The notes: generated by a model from the letters alone, not told the origin. DNA of 64,000 nucleotides from Streptomyces sp. NBC_01591 (GCF_035918155.1 NZ_CP109327.1:5394001-5458000); one strand, 5' to 3'; shown: positions 35,234 to 45,320, counted from the stretch's first letter. Numbers and translations are program-made.

Positions 35234-35644
35234 GATGGCTCCCTCCTTGAAACAAGCTGAGTTTAGGGACTACCGACACGGCCCTACGACCCGTCCCCAA
35301 TGGTGAGCTTGCCCACACGGAGTGTGATTCGAGGCTTGCTCAAGTCGCGAAATCCCTTGTGGCACCACGGTACGCCGGGTTTCATAACCGCACAGTAGCC
35401 ACGAGGTGTGGTCCAGGTCTCTGTTCGTACGAGCTGCGAGTTTCCGCGATTCTTTGTCGAGTCCCCACTAATGGGCGAACGATTCTTTGCCCGGCGCACG
35501 AGAGTCGGGGCAAGGGGGGTGCGGGGGGAGTGCGCCCGCGCACGCCAGGAGCGCGGAGTGGGAGCGGAGATCGCCGGGGCCCTTGTCCGGAGCATTACCC
35601 GTTAGTAGGGTCCGCGCTATCGCACGTACTGCAGGTAACAGGGG
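35234..35644. other. Divergent intergenic region, no convincing gene
   Basis: 411 bases between accA2 (-) and a small membrane protein gene (+). It contains the likely accA2 -10 (TAAACT, 35265-35260) and a TAGGGT box (35605-35610) that may serve the plus-strand gene. Short frames here lack ribosome sites and family resemblance. Confidence 0.4.
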
Positions 35645-36097
35645 GTGAGCACCGTGGTGCGCAGACCGGTGGCGTTCGTGGCCGCGATCGTGCTGTTCGT
35701 GGAAGCCGTGGGCATTGTGCTCATCAACGGCATCCTGGCGACGGTCGTCAAGAACCAGGACATGTCACTGGCCGGGATGGACCCCGCCGTCATGTCCAAC
35801 GGCACCTGGGCGATGGGTGGTGTCTTCGGCCTGTACCTGCTGCTGTGCGGGCTGCTCCTGCTGCTGGCCGGCATCCGCGACCGGGCCCCCGGCCGGATCG
35901 CCCGCATCGTCCTGATCACCTGCGCCGTGGTGCACGGAGTGCTGGGCGCGTTGACGGTCGGGCTGGTCGGCTGGACCGCGTTCGCGACTCTGATGGTGGT
36001 GCTCGGGCTGATAGTGCTCACGCTGGTGGCGTACGGCACCCGGTCCGACGAGTCCGCGAAGCCCGCCGCCGAGCCGGGTGCCCCGGCGCCGGTCTGA
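35645..36097 (+). CDS. Four-helix integral membrane protein
   Basis: 150 residues. Hydrophobic segments: AFVAAIVLFVEAVGIVLING, WAMGGVFGLYLLLCGLLLLLAG, ARIVLITCAVVHGVLGALTVGLV and FATLMVVLGLIVLTLVAYG. The C-terminal tail is acidic, Ala/Pro-rich. Start uncertain: GTG 35645 or GTG 35654. It belongs with the many unnamed DUF-type small membrane proteins near the carboxylase genes in Streptomyces. Function unknown. Confidence 0.78.
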   Translation: MSTVVRRPVAFVAAIVLFVEAVGIVLINGILATVVKNQDMSLAGMDPAVMSNGTWAMGGVFGLYLLLCGLLLLLAGIRDRAPGRIARIVLITCAVVHGVLGALTVGLVGWTAFATLMVVLGLIVLTLVAYGTRSDESAKPAAEPGAPAPV

Positions 36098-36144
36098 TCG
36101 GGACCGGCTCCTCCGGACCGGCCCCTCCGGACCGGCCCCGACTC

Positions 36145-36747
36145 TCAGACCCAGAGCTCGGTGACGGAGATCCCGAGCTCGTCCAGCAGTCGGCGCAGCA
36201 GCGGCAGCGAGAGCCCGATGACATTGCCGTGGTCGCCCTCGATGGAGTCGACGAACGGTGCCGAACGGCCGTCCAGGGTGAAGGCGCCCGCGACATGGAG
36301 CGGCTCGCCGGTGGCCACGTAGGCGGCGATCTCGGCGTCCGTCGGTTCGCCGAAGCGGACGGTCGTGGAGGCGGTCGCCGATGCGGTACGTCCGGTCGCG
36401 GTGTCGATCACGCTGTGGCCGGTCCGCAGCACACCGGCCCGGCCGCGCATGGACTTCCAGCGGGCGATGGCCTCCTCGGCGTCGGCCGGCTTGCCGAGCG
36501 CCTCGCCGTCGAGTTCGAGCACCGAATCGCAGCCGATGACCAGGGCACCCGCCGCCTCCGCCCGGCCGGCCACCGCCGCGGCCTTGGCCTCGGCGAGCAC
36601 GAGCGCCAGCTCGGCCGGTGTCGGGGCGCTCAGCGCGTCCTCGTCCACCCCGCTGACGACCACCTCGGGCGCGAAGCCGGCCTGCCTCAGCAGACCGAGG
36701 CGGGCGGGGGAGGCGGAGGCGAGCACGAGACGGCGCTGATCAGTCAT
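36145..36747 (-). CDS. Maf family nucleoside triphosphate pyrophosphatase
   Basis: 200 residues. Begins [20 protein letters not shown], the Maf signature S-x-S-P-R-R-x-x-L-L with A-R in place of R-R. Also [20 protein letters not shown] and [16 protein letters not shown], the metal and base pockets. Maf proteins hydrolyse dTTP/UTP or modified nucleotides to prevent their incorporation. Start ATG 36747 or 36756. It is followed on the same strand by nothing close; mmpB lies upstream. Confidence 0.9.
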   Translation of the reverse strand: MTDQRRLVLASASPARLGLLRQAGFAPEVVVSGVDEDALSAPTPAELALVLAEAKAAAVAGRAEAAGALVIGCDSVLELDGEALGKPADAEEAIARWKSMRGRAGVLRTGHSVIDTATGRTASATASTTVRFGEPTDAEIAAYVATGEPLHVAGAFTLDGRSAPFVDSIEGDHGNVIGLSLPLLRRLLDELGISVTELWV

Positions 36748-36839
36748 ACGCGCCATCGTAGAAGAGAGCGGAAGAGAGCGGACGGGCCCCGGGGCCTGCC
36801 CAGCGGCGTACCCCATCAGCGCATCCCTCGGCGCATCTC

Positions 36840-36968
36840 TCAACGCATCCCGAGCACGAACATCGCGACCACCATCGCGAGCGCAAGCACCAGCCCCGCG
36901 CGGCGCATCATGTCCTGGGCGTCGCGCAGTTCCTTCGGGGGCTTGTTCTCCGGGTCGGACCACAGCAT
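36840..36968 (-). CDS. mmpB: Short membrane protein MmpB (morphogenic membrane protein type)
   Basis: 42 residues, with AGGA eight bases before ATG 36968. Sequence: a hydrophilic head [18 protein letters not shown] followed by one transmembrane helix ([17 protein letters not shown]). The head is strikingly conserved in my recall of Streptomyces proteins named MmpB, implicated in morphogenesis. It lies between maf and the pccB-pccE operon on the same strand. The name rests on memory of that family. Confidence 0.7.
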   Translation of the reverse strand: MLWSDPENKPPKELRDAQDMMRRAGLVLALAMVVAMFVLGMR

Positions 36969-37059
36969 GGAAACGATCCTGCTGCCGCGGCGGACCGCGC
37001 GCCTGAGTACGGGTACTCAGCCGCCGTGGTGCGTACGGGCCAGATCGTGCCCGGACGCA

Positions 37060-37095
37060 CCGGAGGTCCGGACCCAAAGGGGCCCGGACCTCCGG
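37060..37095 (-). terminator. Terminator of the pccB-pccE operon
   Basis: 12-bp perfect stem (37060-37071 with 37084-37095), 12-base loop, 28 bases after the pccE stop. Confidence 0.75.
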
Positions 37096-37123
37096 AAACA
37101 CGCGCGAAGGGATCCTCCTGCGA

Positions 37124-37345
37124 CTACCCGGGCCAGTACGTCCGGGCCCAGGCCCGCGGGCCGGGCAGATGACGCGTGCGCCGGGCGATGCGTCCCGGGT
37201 CGGACCACTGGCCGGGCAGCGCCGACCCGCCGGCCGGTGTGCCGGACGATTCCTCGGACGTCGTCACCGCGGCGCGCGCCCGCACCACCGCCAGCGCGGC
37301 GGCCAGTTCCTCAGGGGTCGGGTTGCCCCGTACGACCTTGATCAT
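37124..37345 (-). CDS. pccE: Acyl-CoA carboxylase epsilon subunit
   Basis: 73 residues. N-terminal [20 protein letters not shown] is the epsilon-subunit signature; the C-terminus reads W-S-D-P-x-R ([19 protein letters not shown]). It starts 14 bases after the pccB stop. Epsilon subunits are small actinobacterial proteins that bridge and stimulate the alpha-beta carboxylase complex (PccE/AccE in S. coelicolor). Confidence 0.92.
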   Translation of the reverse strand: MIKVVRGNPTPEELAAALAVVRARAAVTTSEESSGTPAGGSALPGQWSDPGRIARRTRHLPGPRAWARTYWPG

Positions 37346-37359
37346 GGCCAGGACCCTTT

Positions 37360-38943
37360 CTAGAGGGGGATGTTGCCGTGCTTCTTCGGGGGCAGCGACT
37401 CCCGCTTGGTACGCAGCTGGCGCAGCCCCTTCACGATGTGGGCGCGGGTGTCGGACGGCATGATCACCGCGTCGACGTAACCGCGTTCGGCCGCCACGTA
37501 GGGGTTGAGCAGCGTGTCCTCGTAGTCGGCGATCAGCTCGGCGCGGGTGGCTTCCTGATCCTCGGCGGCTGCGATGGTGCGGCGGTGCAGGATGTTGACC
37601 GCACCCTGCGCGCCCATCACGGCGATCTGCGCGGTCGGCCAGGCGAGGTTGATGTCGGCGCCGAGGTGCTTGGAGCCCATGACGTCGTACGCGCCGCCGA
37701 ACGCCTTGCGGGTGATCACGGTGATCAGCGGGACGGTCGCCTCGGCGTAGGCGTAGATCAGCTTGGCGCCGCGGCGGATGATGCCGCCGTACTCCTGGTC
37801 GACACCGGGCAGGAAGCCGGGAACGTCGACGAAGGTCAGCACGGGCACGTTGAAGGCGTCACACGTGCGGACGAACCGTGCGGCCTTCTCGCTCGCGTTG
37901 ATGTCCAGGCAACCGGCGAACTGCATCGGCTGGTTGGCGACGATGCCGACCGGGTAGCCCTCGACGCGCCCGAAGCCGGTGATGATGTTCGGCGCGAACA
38001 GGGCCTGGGTCTCCAGGAACTCGCCGTCGTCCAGCACGTGTTCGATGGCGCTGTGCATGTCGTACGGCTGGTTGGCCGAGTCCGGGATGAGGGTGTCGAG
38101 CTCGCGGTCCTCGTCCGTGGTGGCGAGGTCCGCCACCTCGGGGAAGGCGGGCGCCTCGGACAGGTTGTTCGAAGGAAGGTACGACAGCAGCGACTTGACG
38201 TACTCGATGGCGTCCTTCTCGTCGCCCGCCATGTGGTGCGCCACACCGGAGGTGGTGTTGTGGGTGCGGGCGCCGCCGAGCTCCTCGAAGCCGACGTCCT
38301 CACCGGTGACCGTCTTGATGACGTCGGGGCCGGTGATGAACATGTGCGAGGTCTGGTCGACCATGACCGTGAAGTCGGTGATCGCGGGGGAGTAGACCGC
38401 GCCGCCCGCGCACGGTCCGACGATCAGCGAGATCTGCGGCACGACGCCCGAGGCGTGCACATTGCGGCGGAAGATCTCGGCGAACAGACCGAGCGCGGCC
38501 ACGCCTTCCTGGATCCGGGCGCCACCGCCGTCGTTGATGCCGATGACCGGGCAGCCGGTCTTCAGCGCGAAGTCCATCACCTTGACGATTTTCTCACCGT
38601 AGACCTCGCCGAGCGAGCCGCCGAAGATGGTGAAGTCCTGCGAGTACACGCAGACGGGGCGGCCGTCGACCGTGCCGTAGCCGGTGACGACGCCGTCTCC
38701 GTACGGGCGGTTCTTCTCGATGCCGAAGTTGGTGGAGCGGTGCCGGGCGAATTCGTCGAGCTCCACGAAGGAACCCTCGTCGAGCAGCAGATCGACCCGT
38801 TCGCGCGCGGTCAACTTGCCCTTCGCATGCTGCTTCTCGACCGCACGCGCGGAGCCCGCGTGCGTCGCCTCGTCGATTCGGCGCTGCAGGTCCGCGATCT
38901 TGCCCGCGGTGGTGTGGATGTCGGTCTCTTCCGGCTCGGACAT
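37360..38943 (-). CDS. pccB: Acyl-CoA (propionyl-CoA) carboxylase beta subunit
   Basis: 527 residues from ATG 38943. Two crotonase-like halves: oxyanion Gly pairs in [12 protein letters not shown] and [13 protein letters not shown], and the second in [14 protein letters not shown]. The transfer of CO2 from biotin to propionyl-CoA gives (S)-methylmalonyl-CoA. It ends in [10 protein letters not shown], as this family does. Operon pccB-pccE; the biotin-bearing partner is probably AccA2. Divergent from birA (133 bases). Confidence 0.94.
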   Translation of the reverse strand: MSEPEETDIHTTAGKIADLQRRIDEATHAGSARAVEKQHAKGKLTARERVDLLLDEGSFVELDEFARHRSTNFGIEKNRPYGDGVVTGYGTVDGRPVCVYSQDFTIFGGSLGEVYGEKIVKVMDFALKTGCPVIGINDGGGARIQEGVAALGLFAEIFRRNVHASGVVPQISLIVGPCAGGAVYSPAITDFTVMVDQTSHMFITGPDVIKTVTGEDVGFEELGGARTHNTTSGVAHHMAGDEKDAIEYVKSLLSYLPSNNLSEAPAFPEVADLATTDEDRELDTLIPDSANQPYDMHSAIEHVLDDGEFLETQALFAPNIITGFGRVEGYPVGIVANQPMQFAGCLDINASEKAARFVRTCDAFNVPVLTFVDVPGFLPGVDQEYGGIIRRGAKLIYAYAEATVPLITVITRKAFGGAYDVMGSKHLGADINLAWPTAQIAVMGAQGAVNILHRRTIAAAEDQEATRAELIADYEDTLLNPYVAAERGYVDAVIMPSDTRAHIVKGLRQLRTKRESLPPKKHGNIPL

Positions 38944-39076
38944 CGGGTGGCGGCTCCCTGCCTGGTCACGGGGACGACTGTGCTGCTGGTCAGGTGCTGA
39001 ACACCTACTGATCCGTAGGGTATCGGCGCGGATACGGTTCGGCAGTGCGTCGTTTGCCACACCTAGTCTGGCTTGC

Positions 39077-39943
39077 ATGACACCTTCGGATGCGCCACAG
39101 AGTCGTTGGTCGGACCTGGACCGACCGCCCCTGAACGTCCCCGCGCTGCGCCGCGGACTGCTGCGGCCGGGCGGACTGTGGACCTCGCTCGACGTGGTGG
39201 AGACCACCGGGTCCACCAACTCCGATCTCGCCCGGCGCGCGGCCGAGGGGCTCGAGGAAGGCGCCGTGCTGGTCGCCGAGGAGCAGACGGCGGGTCGCGG
39301 CCGCCTCGATCGCACCTGGACGGCTCCGGCCCGTTCGGGCCTCTTCTTGTCCGTCTACCTGAAGCCGGGCGACGTCCCCACCGAACGGTGGGGCTGGCTG
39401 CCGCTGCTCACCGGGGTCGCCACGGCGACCGGCCTGGCGAAGGCCGCGGGCGTCGACACGGCCCTGAAGTGGCCCAACGACCTCCTGGTCACGGTGGACG
39501 GCGCGGAGCGCAAGGCGGGCGGCATCCTGGCCGAGCGCGCCGGGGACGGCGTCGTCATCGGCATGGGCCTCAACGTCTCCCTGCGCACCGAGGAGCTGCC
39601 CGTCCCCACGGCCGGCTCGCTGGCCCTGGCCGGAGCCGTCTCCACCGACCGCGAGACGCTGCTGCGGGGCGTGCTGCGCTCGCTGGAGCACTGGTACGGC
39701 CGGTGGCGCACGGCGGACGGTGACGCGGCGGCGAGCGGCCTGCAGGAGGCGTACGCGGCGGGCTGCGCGACGCTCGGCCGGACGGTACGGGCCCAGCTGC
39801 CCGGCGACCGCACGCTCACCGGCGAGGCCGTGGCGATCGACAGCGACGGCCGCCTGCTCCTCTCCACCGACGACGGCCTCCAGGAACCGGTATCGGCCGG
39901 CGACATCGTCCACCTGCGGGGCATCGGGGGCGGCCTGGTCTGA
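39077..39943 (+). CDS. birA: Biotin-[acetyl-CoA-carboxylase] ligase
   Basis: 288 residues. Catalytic loop [14 protein letters not shown] (the G-R-G-R-x-G/D-R motif), KWPNDLLV and KAGGILAE are clear. There is no N-terminal DNA-binding domain, so it is the monofunctional ligase type. It attaches biotin to the AccA2 carrier domain. The ATG is seven bases after TAGTCT (39064-39069), pointing to a leaderless message. Position beside carboxylase genes supports the role. Confidence 0.94.
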   Translation: MTPSDAPQSRWSDLDRPPLNVPALRRGLLRPGGLWTSLDVVETTGSTNSDLARRAAEGLEEGAVLVAEEQTAGRGRLDRTWTAPARSGLFLSVYLKPGDVPTERWGWLPLLTGVATATGLAKAAGVDTALKWPNDLLVTVDGAERKAGGILAERAGDGVVIGMGLNVSLRTEELPVPTAGSLALAGAVSTDRETLLRGVLRSLEHWYGRWRTADGDAAASGLQEAYAAGCATLGRTVRAQLPGDRTLTGEAVAIDSDGRLLLSTDDGLQEPVSAGDIVHLRGIGGGLV

Positions 39944-40292
39944 GGACGGCGGCGAGGGCCGCTGGGGGCGCGGACGCGCCGTGCGGTTGCTGCCGCCATC
40001 CCTGGTTCACCGGGCCACGAACCGTAGGCCCGCCTCCACGGCGCCCATCGGGGCCGCCGCGACGACTCTGCTCCTCCCGCCCCCTCGTCTTACCCGAACA
40101 CGTACCCGGGGCATGAGATCCGTGCCCTCCTGGAAACCCCCCACCGACCGAAACCACCCACGCCCCCCGGCTCACCCAGGAACATTCCGGGAAGCCATAG
40201 GGGCGTGAGCTTCGGCACACCTGCCGTATCGTTGAGGCGATCCACCGACAGATCGGCAGGGCAGTGCGCAGGGAACGGGCAGGAGGCGGCTG
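39944..40292 (+). other. Intergenic region between birA and cya
   Basis: 349 bases, no convincing gene. TATCGT at about 40224-40229 could be the -10 element of cya with a leader of some 60 bases. Nothing else recognised. Confidence 0.35.
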
Positions 40293-41465
40293 GTGACCGT
40301 CGACGACACGACCTCCGGTGCGGGCACACAGCCCCCGTCGGACCCCTCGGTCCACGCGACACCGCATCACGAAGTCGACCATACGGCGGAACCGACCGAC
40401 GACCCCCTCGCGATCCGGCTGGAACAGCTGATCCTGGGCGCAGACCGTCGCTACACGCCGTTCCAGGCGGCCCGTACCGCCGGTGTCTCGATGGATCTGG
40501 CCTCCCGGTTCTGGCGGGCCATGGGCTTCGCCGACATCGGGCAGGCCAAGGCGCTCACCGAGGCCGATGTGCTGGCACTGCGCCGGCTCGCCGGTCTCGT
40601 CGAGGCGGGGCTGCTCAGCGAACCGATGGCGATCCAGGTGGCCCGGTCCACCGGGCAGACCACCGCCCGGCTGGCGGAGTGGCAGATCGATTCCTTCCTG
40701 GAGGGGCTGACCGAGCCGCCCGAGCCCGGAATGACCCGTACCGAAGTCACGTACCCGCTGGTCGAGCTGCTGCTTCCGGAGCTGCAGGAGTTCCTGGTCT
40801 ACGTGTGGCGGCGCCAGCTGGCCGCCGCCACCGGGCGGGTCGTGCAGGCCGCCGACGACGAGGAGATGGTCGACCGCCGGCTGGCCGTCGGCTTCGCCGA
40901 CCTCGTCGGGTTCACCCGGCTGACCCGGCGGCTGGAGGAGGAGGAGCTCGGCGAGCTGGTCGAGGCCTTCGAGACCACCTCGGCCGACCTGGTGGCCGCC
41001 CACGGCGGCCGCCTCATCAAGACCCTCGGCGACGAGGTCCTCTTCGCCGCCGACGACGCGGGCACCGCGGCCGAGATCGCGCTGCGCCTGATCGAGGCGA
41101 TGACCCAGGACGAGACCATGCCGGCGCTGCGCGTAGGCATCGCGTTCGGCACGGTCACCACCCGGATGGGCGATGTCTTCGGTACGACGGTGAACCTCGC
41201 CAGCCGGCTGACGTCGATAGCCCCCAAGGACGCCGTGCTGGTGGACGGGGCGTTCGCGGAGGAGCTGACCCGTACCGGCGACGCCCCGGCCTCCGAGGCG
41301 CAGGCGGCGGAGGAGGCCGCGGTGGCCGAGAAGGAGCGCCAGGAAGGCGTGGAGCCGGTTGCCGCGCCCAAGTACCGCTACGGGCTGCAGCCGATGTGGC
41401 AGCGCCCGGTGCGCGGGCTCGGCGTGGTGGAGCCCTGGCTGCTGGCACGCCGCGGCACTTCCTGA
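40293..41465 (+). CDS. cya: Class III adenylate cyclase
   Basis: 390 residues from GTG 40293 with AGGAGG six bases upstream. The catalytic domain runs from about residue 195 to 345: GFADLVGFTRLTRRLE (metal Asp), AAHGGRLIKTLGDEVLFA (substrate and second metal Asp), RVGIAFGTVTTRMGDVFGTTVNLASRL. The first 190 residues have a MerR/HTH-like helical look (YTPFQAARTAGVSMDLASRF) and no membrane segment, so it is cytosolic. Corresponds to the single Cya of S. coelicolor, needed for germination and development. Confidence 0.92.
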   Translation: MTVDDTTSGAGTQPPSDPSVHATPHHEVDHTAEPTDDPLAIRLEQLILGADRRYTPFQAARTAGVSMDLASRFWRAMGFADIGQAKALTEADVLALRRLAGLVEAGLLSEPMAIQVARSTGQTTARLAEWQIDSFLEGLTEPPEPGMTRTEVTYPLVELLLPELQEFLVYVWRRQLAAATGRVVQAADDEEMVDRRLAVGFADLVGFTRLTRRLEEEELGELVEAFETTSADLVAAHGGRLIKTLGDEVLFAADDAGTAAEIALRLIEAMTQDETMPALRVGIAFGTVTTRMGDVFGTTVNLASRLTSIAPKDAVLVDGAFAEELTRTGDAPASEAQAAEEAAVAEKERQEGVEPVAAPKYRYGLQPMWQRPVRGLGVVEPWLLARRGTS

Positions 41466-41535
41466 ATCCGGCCTTTCCTGAATCCAGGCCTTTCGGACTC
41501 ACCCGGGACCGCTGTCCGGGCCGCCCCCTAGGATC

Positions 41536-41562
41536 CCTCCGGTAACGATCGTTAACCGGAGG
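41536..41562 (+). promoter_or_regulatory. 27-bp near-palindrome at the echA leader overlapping the ribosome site
   Basis: CCTCCGGT (41536-41543) and ACCGGAGG (41555-41562) flank TAACGATCGTTA (41543-41554). The core is a perfect palindrome typical of TetR-type operators. The outer arms pair the GGAGG ribosome site with CCTCC. Could be a DNA operator, an RNA hairpin occluding translation, or both. Confidence 0.55.
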
Positions 41563-41571
41563 GGTGCAGTC

Positions 41572-42384
41572 ATGACCGTCACGTCCGAGCAGCGGTTCGG
41601 GGAATTCGTCGTCGTACGGGTCCACGAGGGGCAGGAACACGTCGCCGAGCTGGTCCTCGACCGGCCCAAGGCGATGAACGCCGTGTCCACCGACATGGCC
41701 CGCTCGATCGCCGCCGCCTGCGCCGCGCTCGCCGCCGACCCCGGCGTACGGGTCACCGTCCTCACCTCCAGCCATGAGCGGGCCTTCTGCGTGGGCGCGG
41801 ACCTGAAGGAGCGGAACTCCTTCACCGATGCCGATCTGCTGCGCCAGCGCCCCACCGCCCGGTCCGCGTACACCGGCGTGCTCGAACTGCCGATGCCGAC
41901 GATCGCCGCCGTGCACGGCTTCGCGCTCGGCGGCGGATTCGAGCTGGCCCTGTCCTGCGACCTGATCGTCGCCGACCGCACAGCCTTGGTCGGCCTGCCC
42001 GAGGTGTCGGTCGGTGTCATCCCGGGCGGCGGCGGTACGCAGTTGCTGCCACGGCGGATCGGTGCGGCGCGCGCCGCCGAGCTGGTCTTCACGGCCCGGC
42101 GGGTGGAGGCGGCCGAGGCGCTCGACTGCGGGCTGGTCGACGAACTGGTGGAGGCCGGGCAGGACCGGGCGGCCGCGCTGGCGCTGGCCGGCCGGATCGC
42201 CGCCAACTCCCCGGTGGGGCTGCGGGCCGCCAAGCGGGCGCTGCGGCTGGGGCACGGCCTCGACCTCCGGGCCGGTCTCGAAGTCGAGGACGCCGCCTGG
42301 CGGTCGGTGGCCTTCTCCGGCGACCGGGCCGAGGGCGTGGCCGCCTTCAACGAGAAGCGGAAGCCGAACTGGCCCGGCGAGTGA
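41572..42384 (+). CDS. Enoyl-CoA hydratase/isomerase family protein
   Basis: 270 residues from ATG 41572, GGAGG nine bases upstream. Crotonase fold: LDRPKAMNAVS, FCVGADLKER (oxyanion hole), HGFALGGGFELALSCD and a catalytic Glu in GLPEVSVGVIPGGGGTQLLPR, where hydratases also have Glu. Probably hydrates a trans-enoyl-CoA in fatty acid or amino-acid degradation. The upstream palindrome suggests control by a TetR-type regulator, perhaps by acyl-CoA. Confidence 0.88.
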   Translation: MTVTSEQRFGEFVVVRVHEGQEHVAELVLDRPKAMNAVSTDMARSIAAACAALAADPGVRVTVLTSSHERAFCVGADLKERNSFTDADLLRQRPTARSAYTGVLELPMPTIAAVHGFALGGGFELALSCDLIVADRTALVGLPEVSVGVIPGGGGTQLLPRRIGAARAAELVFTARRVEAAEALDCGLVDELVEAGQDRAAALALAGRIAANSPVGLRAAKRALRLGHGLDLRAGLEVEDAAWRSVAFSGDRAEGVAAFNEKRKPNWPGE

Positions 42385-42479
42385 CGCGGAGTGGCACTCC
42401 ATAACTGAATAGACACGAAGCGCACGCAATGAATGCCCCAAACTGATCAAATCACCACAAATCTACATAAGCTGTAGCG

Positions 42480-43643
42480 ATGGGTGGTGATGATGCACGG
42501 CTGCGGGCCGTGGTTTTGCTTGCGCAGACGATGGCGGCGGCACACACCCCGAGGGGGTCGTGGCGAGCGGCTGCGCTGGGGGCGTGCGAGGCGCTGGGCG
42601 GCAGCTTCGCCGCGCTCTCCGTGTGGGAGCGCGGGCGCGGGCAGTTGCGCGTGCTGGTGAACGCGGGTGAACGGGCCGAGGGGGAGGAGGAGTTCCCCGA
42701 GGCGGAGACGTATCCGGTGCATCAGTTCCCGGAGATCACCGAGTTCCTGCACGAACGGTGGGCCGGGGGCGGTGAACCGGACGCCTGGGTCGAGACCGCC
42801 GACGGTTCGGCGGGCGCGATGCCGGGTGCGGGGCTGCGGGAGTACGGGAGCGGGTACGGCCGGGAGAGGGTGGCCGCCCTGCGCCGGCGCGGGCGCGGCT
42901 GCTGCGTGATCGCGCCGATCGTGCTGCACGGGCGGGCCTGGGGTGAGCTGTATGTGGCCCGCCCGGTGGGGGCGCCGGTGTTCGGGCGGGAGGACGCGGA
43001 CTTCGCGACCGTGCTGGCCGCGGTCGTAGCCGCGGGGATCTCCCAGTCCGAACGGCTCGAAGAGGTCCGCAAGCTCGCCTTCACCGATCCGCTCACCGGT
43101 CTGGCCAACCGCCGTGCCGTCGACGTGCGGCTCGACGAGGCGGTGGAGCGGCACCGGGCGGACGGAGCGGTGGTGAGCCTGGTCGTCTGCGACCTCAATG
43201 GACTGAAGCAGGTCAACGACACCCATGGCCACGCGGTCGGCGACCGCCTGCTGGAACGTTTCGGCTCGGTGCTGTCCCGCTGCGGTGCCATGCTGCCCGG
43301 CGCGCTCGCGGCCCGGCTCGGCGGTGATGAGTTCTGCCTGTTGACGGTGGGTCCGGAGGTGGACGACGTGGTCCGGGTGGCCACCGAACTCTGCGAACGG
43401 GCGGCCGAGTTGGAGCTGGGCGACGGGGTGGCGTGCGGGATCGCGTCGACCGGTGATCCGATCGGCCCGGTGGTCTCGGCGCGGCGGCTGTTCCGGCTGG
43501 CGGACGCGGCCCAGTACCGGGCGAAGGCGGCCCGTTCGGTCAAACCGGTGGTGGCGGGGCGCGACGACGAGGTGATCCGGCTGGCCGACGCGCCGCCCAG
43601 GTCCGCCCACGACCGCCGCCACCTGCGCGGCAGTCGCCCCTGA
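42480..43643 (+). CDS. GAF-like plus GGDEF diguanylate cyclase
   Basis: 387 residues, ATG six bases after TAAGCT (leaderless). Residues 1-190 resemble a GAF sensor (AAALGACEALGGSFAALSVWE, CVIAPIVLHGRAWGELYV). The GGDEF domain starts at AFTDPLTGLANRRAVD and holds the intact motif LGGDEF. No R-x-x-D inhibitory site is seen five residues before it. It should make cyclic di-GMP, which controls sporulation through BldD in Streptomyces. From memory it corresponds to one of the numbered Cdg proteins (possibly CdgE). Confidence 0.88.
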   Translation: MGGDDARLRAVVLLAQTMAAAHTPRGSWRAAALGACEALGGSFAALSVWERGRGQLRVLVNAGERAEGEEEFPEAETYPVHQFPEITEFLHERWAGGGEPDAWVETADGSAGAMPGAGLREYGSGYGRERVAALRRRGRGCCVIAPIVLHGRAWGELYVARPVGAPVFGREDADFATVLAAVVAAGISQSERLEEVRKLAFTDPLTGLANRRAVDVRLDEAVERHRADGAVVSLVVCDLNGLKQVNDTHGHAVGDRLLERFGSVLSRCGAMLPGALAARLGGDEFCLLTVGPEVDDVVRVATELCERAAELELGDGVACGIASTGDPIGPVVSARRLFRLADAAQYRAKAARSVKPVVAGRDDEVIRLADAPPRSAHDRRHLRGSRP

Positions 43644-43720
43644 AGGAAGCACCGGTCGGTAAGGGGTCAACCGCGCGACCACTAGTGACATGAAGGGATT
43701 CAGTCCGTACGCTTCTGAAT

Positions 43721-45274
43721 ATGGATATGCATACAGTCGTGGTGGGGACGTCCGGTACCACCGCTCAGGACGTCATCGCCGTGGCCCGCGGCAACGCCCG
43801 CGTCGAGCTCTCCGCAGCCGCCGTCAGCGCGCTCGCCGCCGCCCGCGAGATCGTGGACGCGCTCGCCGCCAAGCCGGAGCCGGTGTACGGCGTCTCCACC
43901 GGGTTCGGGGCGCTTGCGAGCCGGCACATCAGCCAGGACCTCCGCGCACAGCTCCAGCGCAACATCGTCCGCTCGCACGCCGCCGGCATGGGGCCGCGCG
44001 TCGAGCGCGAGGTCGTCCGCGCGCTGATGTTCCTGCGGCTGAAGACGGTCGCCTCCGGGTACACCGGCGTACGCCCCGAGGTCGCGCAGACCATGGCCGA
44101 CGTGCTCAACGCGGGCATCACGCCCGTCGTCCACGAGTACGGCTCGCTCGGCTGCTCCGGCGACCTGGCCCCGCTCTCCCACTGCGCCCTGACGCTGATG
44201 GGCGAGGGTGACGCGGAGGGCCCCGACGGCACCGTGCGCCCCGCCGGTGAACTGCTCGCCGCCCACGGCATCACCCCGGTCGAGCTGCGCGAGAAGGAGG
44301 GCCTCGCCCTGCTCAACGGCACCGACGGCATGCTCGGCATGCTCGTCATGGCCCTGGCCGACCTGAAGAGCCTCTACACCTCCGCCGACATCACCGCCGC
44401 CCTCTCCCTGGAGGCGCTGCTCGGCACGGACAAGGTGCTCGCCCCGGAGCTGCACGCCATCCGCCCGCACCCGGGCCAGGGCGTCAGCGCCGACAACATG
44501 CTGCGGGTCCTCGCCGGCTCGGGCCTCACCGGCCACTTCCAGGAGGACGAGGCGCCGCGCGTGCAGGACGCCTACTCCGTACGCTGCGCCCCCCAGGTCA
44601 ACGGCGCCGGACGCGACACCCTCGACTACGCCGCCGTCGTCGCGGCCCGGGAGTTGGCCTCCTCCGTCGACAACCCCGTCGTGCTTCCCGACGGCCGGGT
44701 CGAGTCCAACGGCAACTTCCACGGCGCCCCCGTCGCGTACGTGCTCGACTTCCTGGCGATCGTCGCGGCCGACCTCGGCTCCATCACCGAGCGCCGCACC
44801 GACCGGCTGCTGGACAAGAACCGCTCGCACGGGCTGCCGCCGTTCCTCGCCGACGACGCCGGGGTGGACTCGGGCCTGATGATCGCCCAGTACACCCAGG
44901 CCGCCCTGGTCAGCGAGATGAAGCGGCTCGCCGTACCCGCCTCGGCCGACTCGATCCCGTCCTCCGCGATGCAGGAGGACCACGTCTCCATGGGCTGGTC
45001 GGCGGCGCGCAAGCTCCGTACCGCCGTCGACAACCTCGCCCGGATCGTCGCCGTCGAGCTGTACGCGGCGACCCGTGCCATCGAACTGCGTGCCGCCGGG
45101 GGCCTCACCCCCGCGCCCGCCTCGCAGGCCGCCATCGAGGCGCTGCGCGCGGCAGGGGTCGAGGGGCCGGGGCCGGACCGCTTCCTGTCACCGGACTTGG
45201 CCGCGGCCGACGCGTTCGTGCGTGCGGGGAAGCTGGTCGCGGCGGTCGAGCCGGTGACCGGGCCGCTGGCCTAG
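43721..45274 (+). CDS. hutH: Histidine ammonia-lyase
   Basis: Deaminates histidine to urocanate, first step of histidine use. 517 residues, near-identical by recall to the S. griseus enzyme including the start MDMHTVVVGTSG. The MIO cofactor tripeptide is Cys145-Ser146-Gly147 in GSLGCSGDLAPLSH, Cys replacing the usual Ala. The YGVSTGFG and NGNFHG segments are the other active-site parts. The ATG is seven bases after TACGCT, so leaderless. No other hut gene is adjacent, as usual in Streptomyces. Confidence 0.96.
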   Translation: MDMHTVVVGTSGTTAQDVIAVARGNARVELSAAAVSALAAAREIVDALAAKPEPVYGVSTGFGALASRHISQDLRAQLQRNIVRSHAAGMGPRVEREVVRALMFLRLKTVASGYTGVRPEVAQTMADVLNAGITPVVHEYGSLGCSGDLAPLSHCALTLMGEGDAEGPDGTVRPAGELLAAHGITPVELREKEGLALLNGTDGMLGMLVMALADLKSLYTSADITAALSLEALLGTDKVLAPELHAIRPHPGQGVSADNMLRVLAGSGLTGHFQEDEAPRVQDAYSVRCAPQVNGAGRDTLDYAAVVAARELASSVDNPVVLPDGRVESNGNFHGAPVAYVLDFLAIVAADLGSITERRTDRLLDKNRSHGLPPFLADDAGVDSGLMIAQYTQAALVSEMKRLAVPASADSIPSSAMQEDHVSMGWSAARKLRTAVDNLARIVAVELYAATRAIELRAAGGLTPAPASQAAIEALRAAGVEGPGPDRFLSPDLAAADAFVRAGKLVAAVEPVTGPLA

Positions 45275-45276
45275 GG

Positions 45277-45302
45277 CTGTCCGGCGGATCAGGGTCGGAC
45301 AG
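45277..45302 (+). terminator. Hairpin after hutH
   Basis: Seven-bp stem CTGTCCG/CGGACAG (45277-45283 with 45296-45302), directly after the hutH stop. It includes CCGGCGGATCA, also found at the tip of the MITE-like element at 22951. Confidence 0.5.
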
Positions 45303-45320
45303 GCCTGGCCTGGAGGCTTC

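Noticed and set aside
35408..35605. 65-codon frame upstream of the membrane protein gene
   Set aside because: No ribosome site, Arg/Gly-rich random-looking product, overlaps probable promoter elements.
39944..40292. Possible tRNA or small RNA gene in the birA-cya gap
   Set aside because: No cloverleaf arms or T-loop sequence could be found; no tRNA or rRNA was recognised anywhere in the window.
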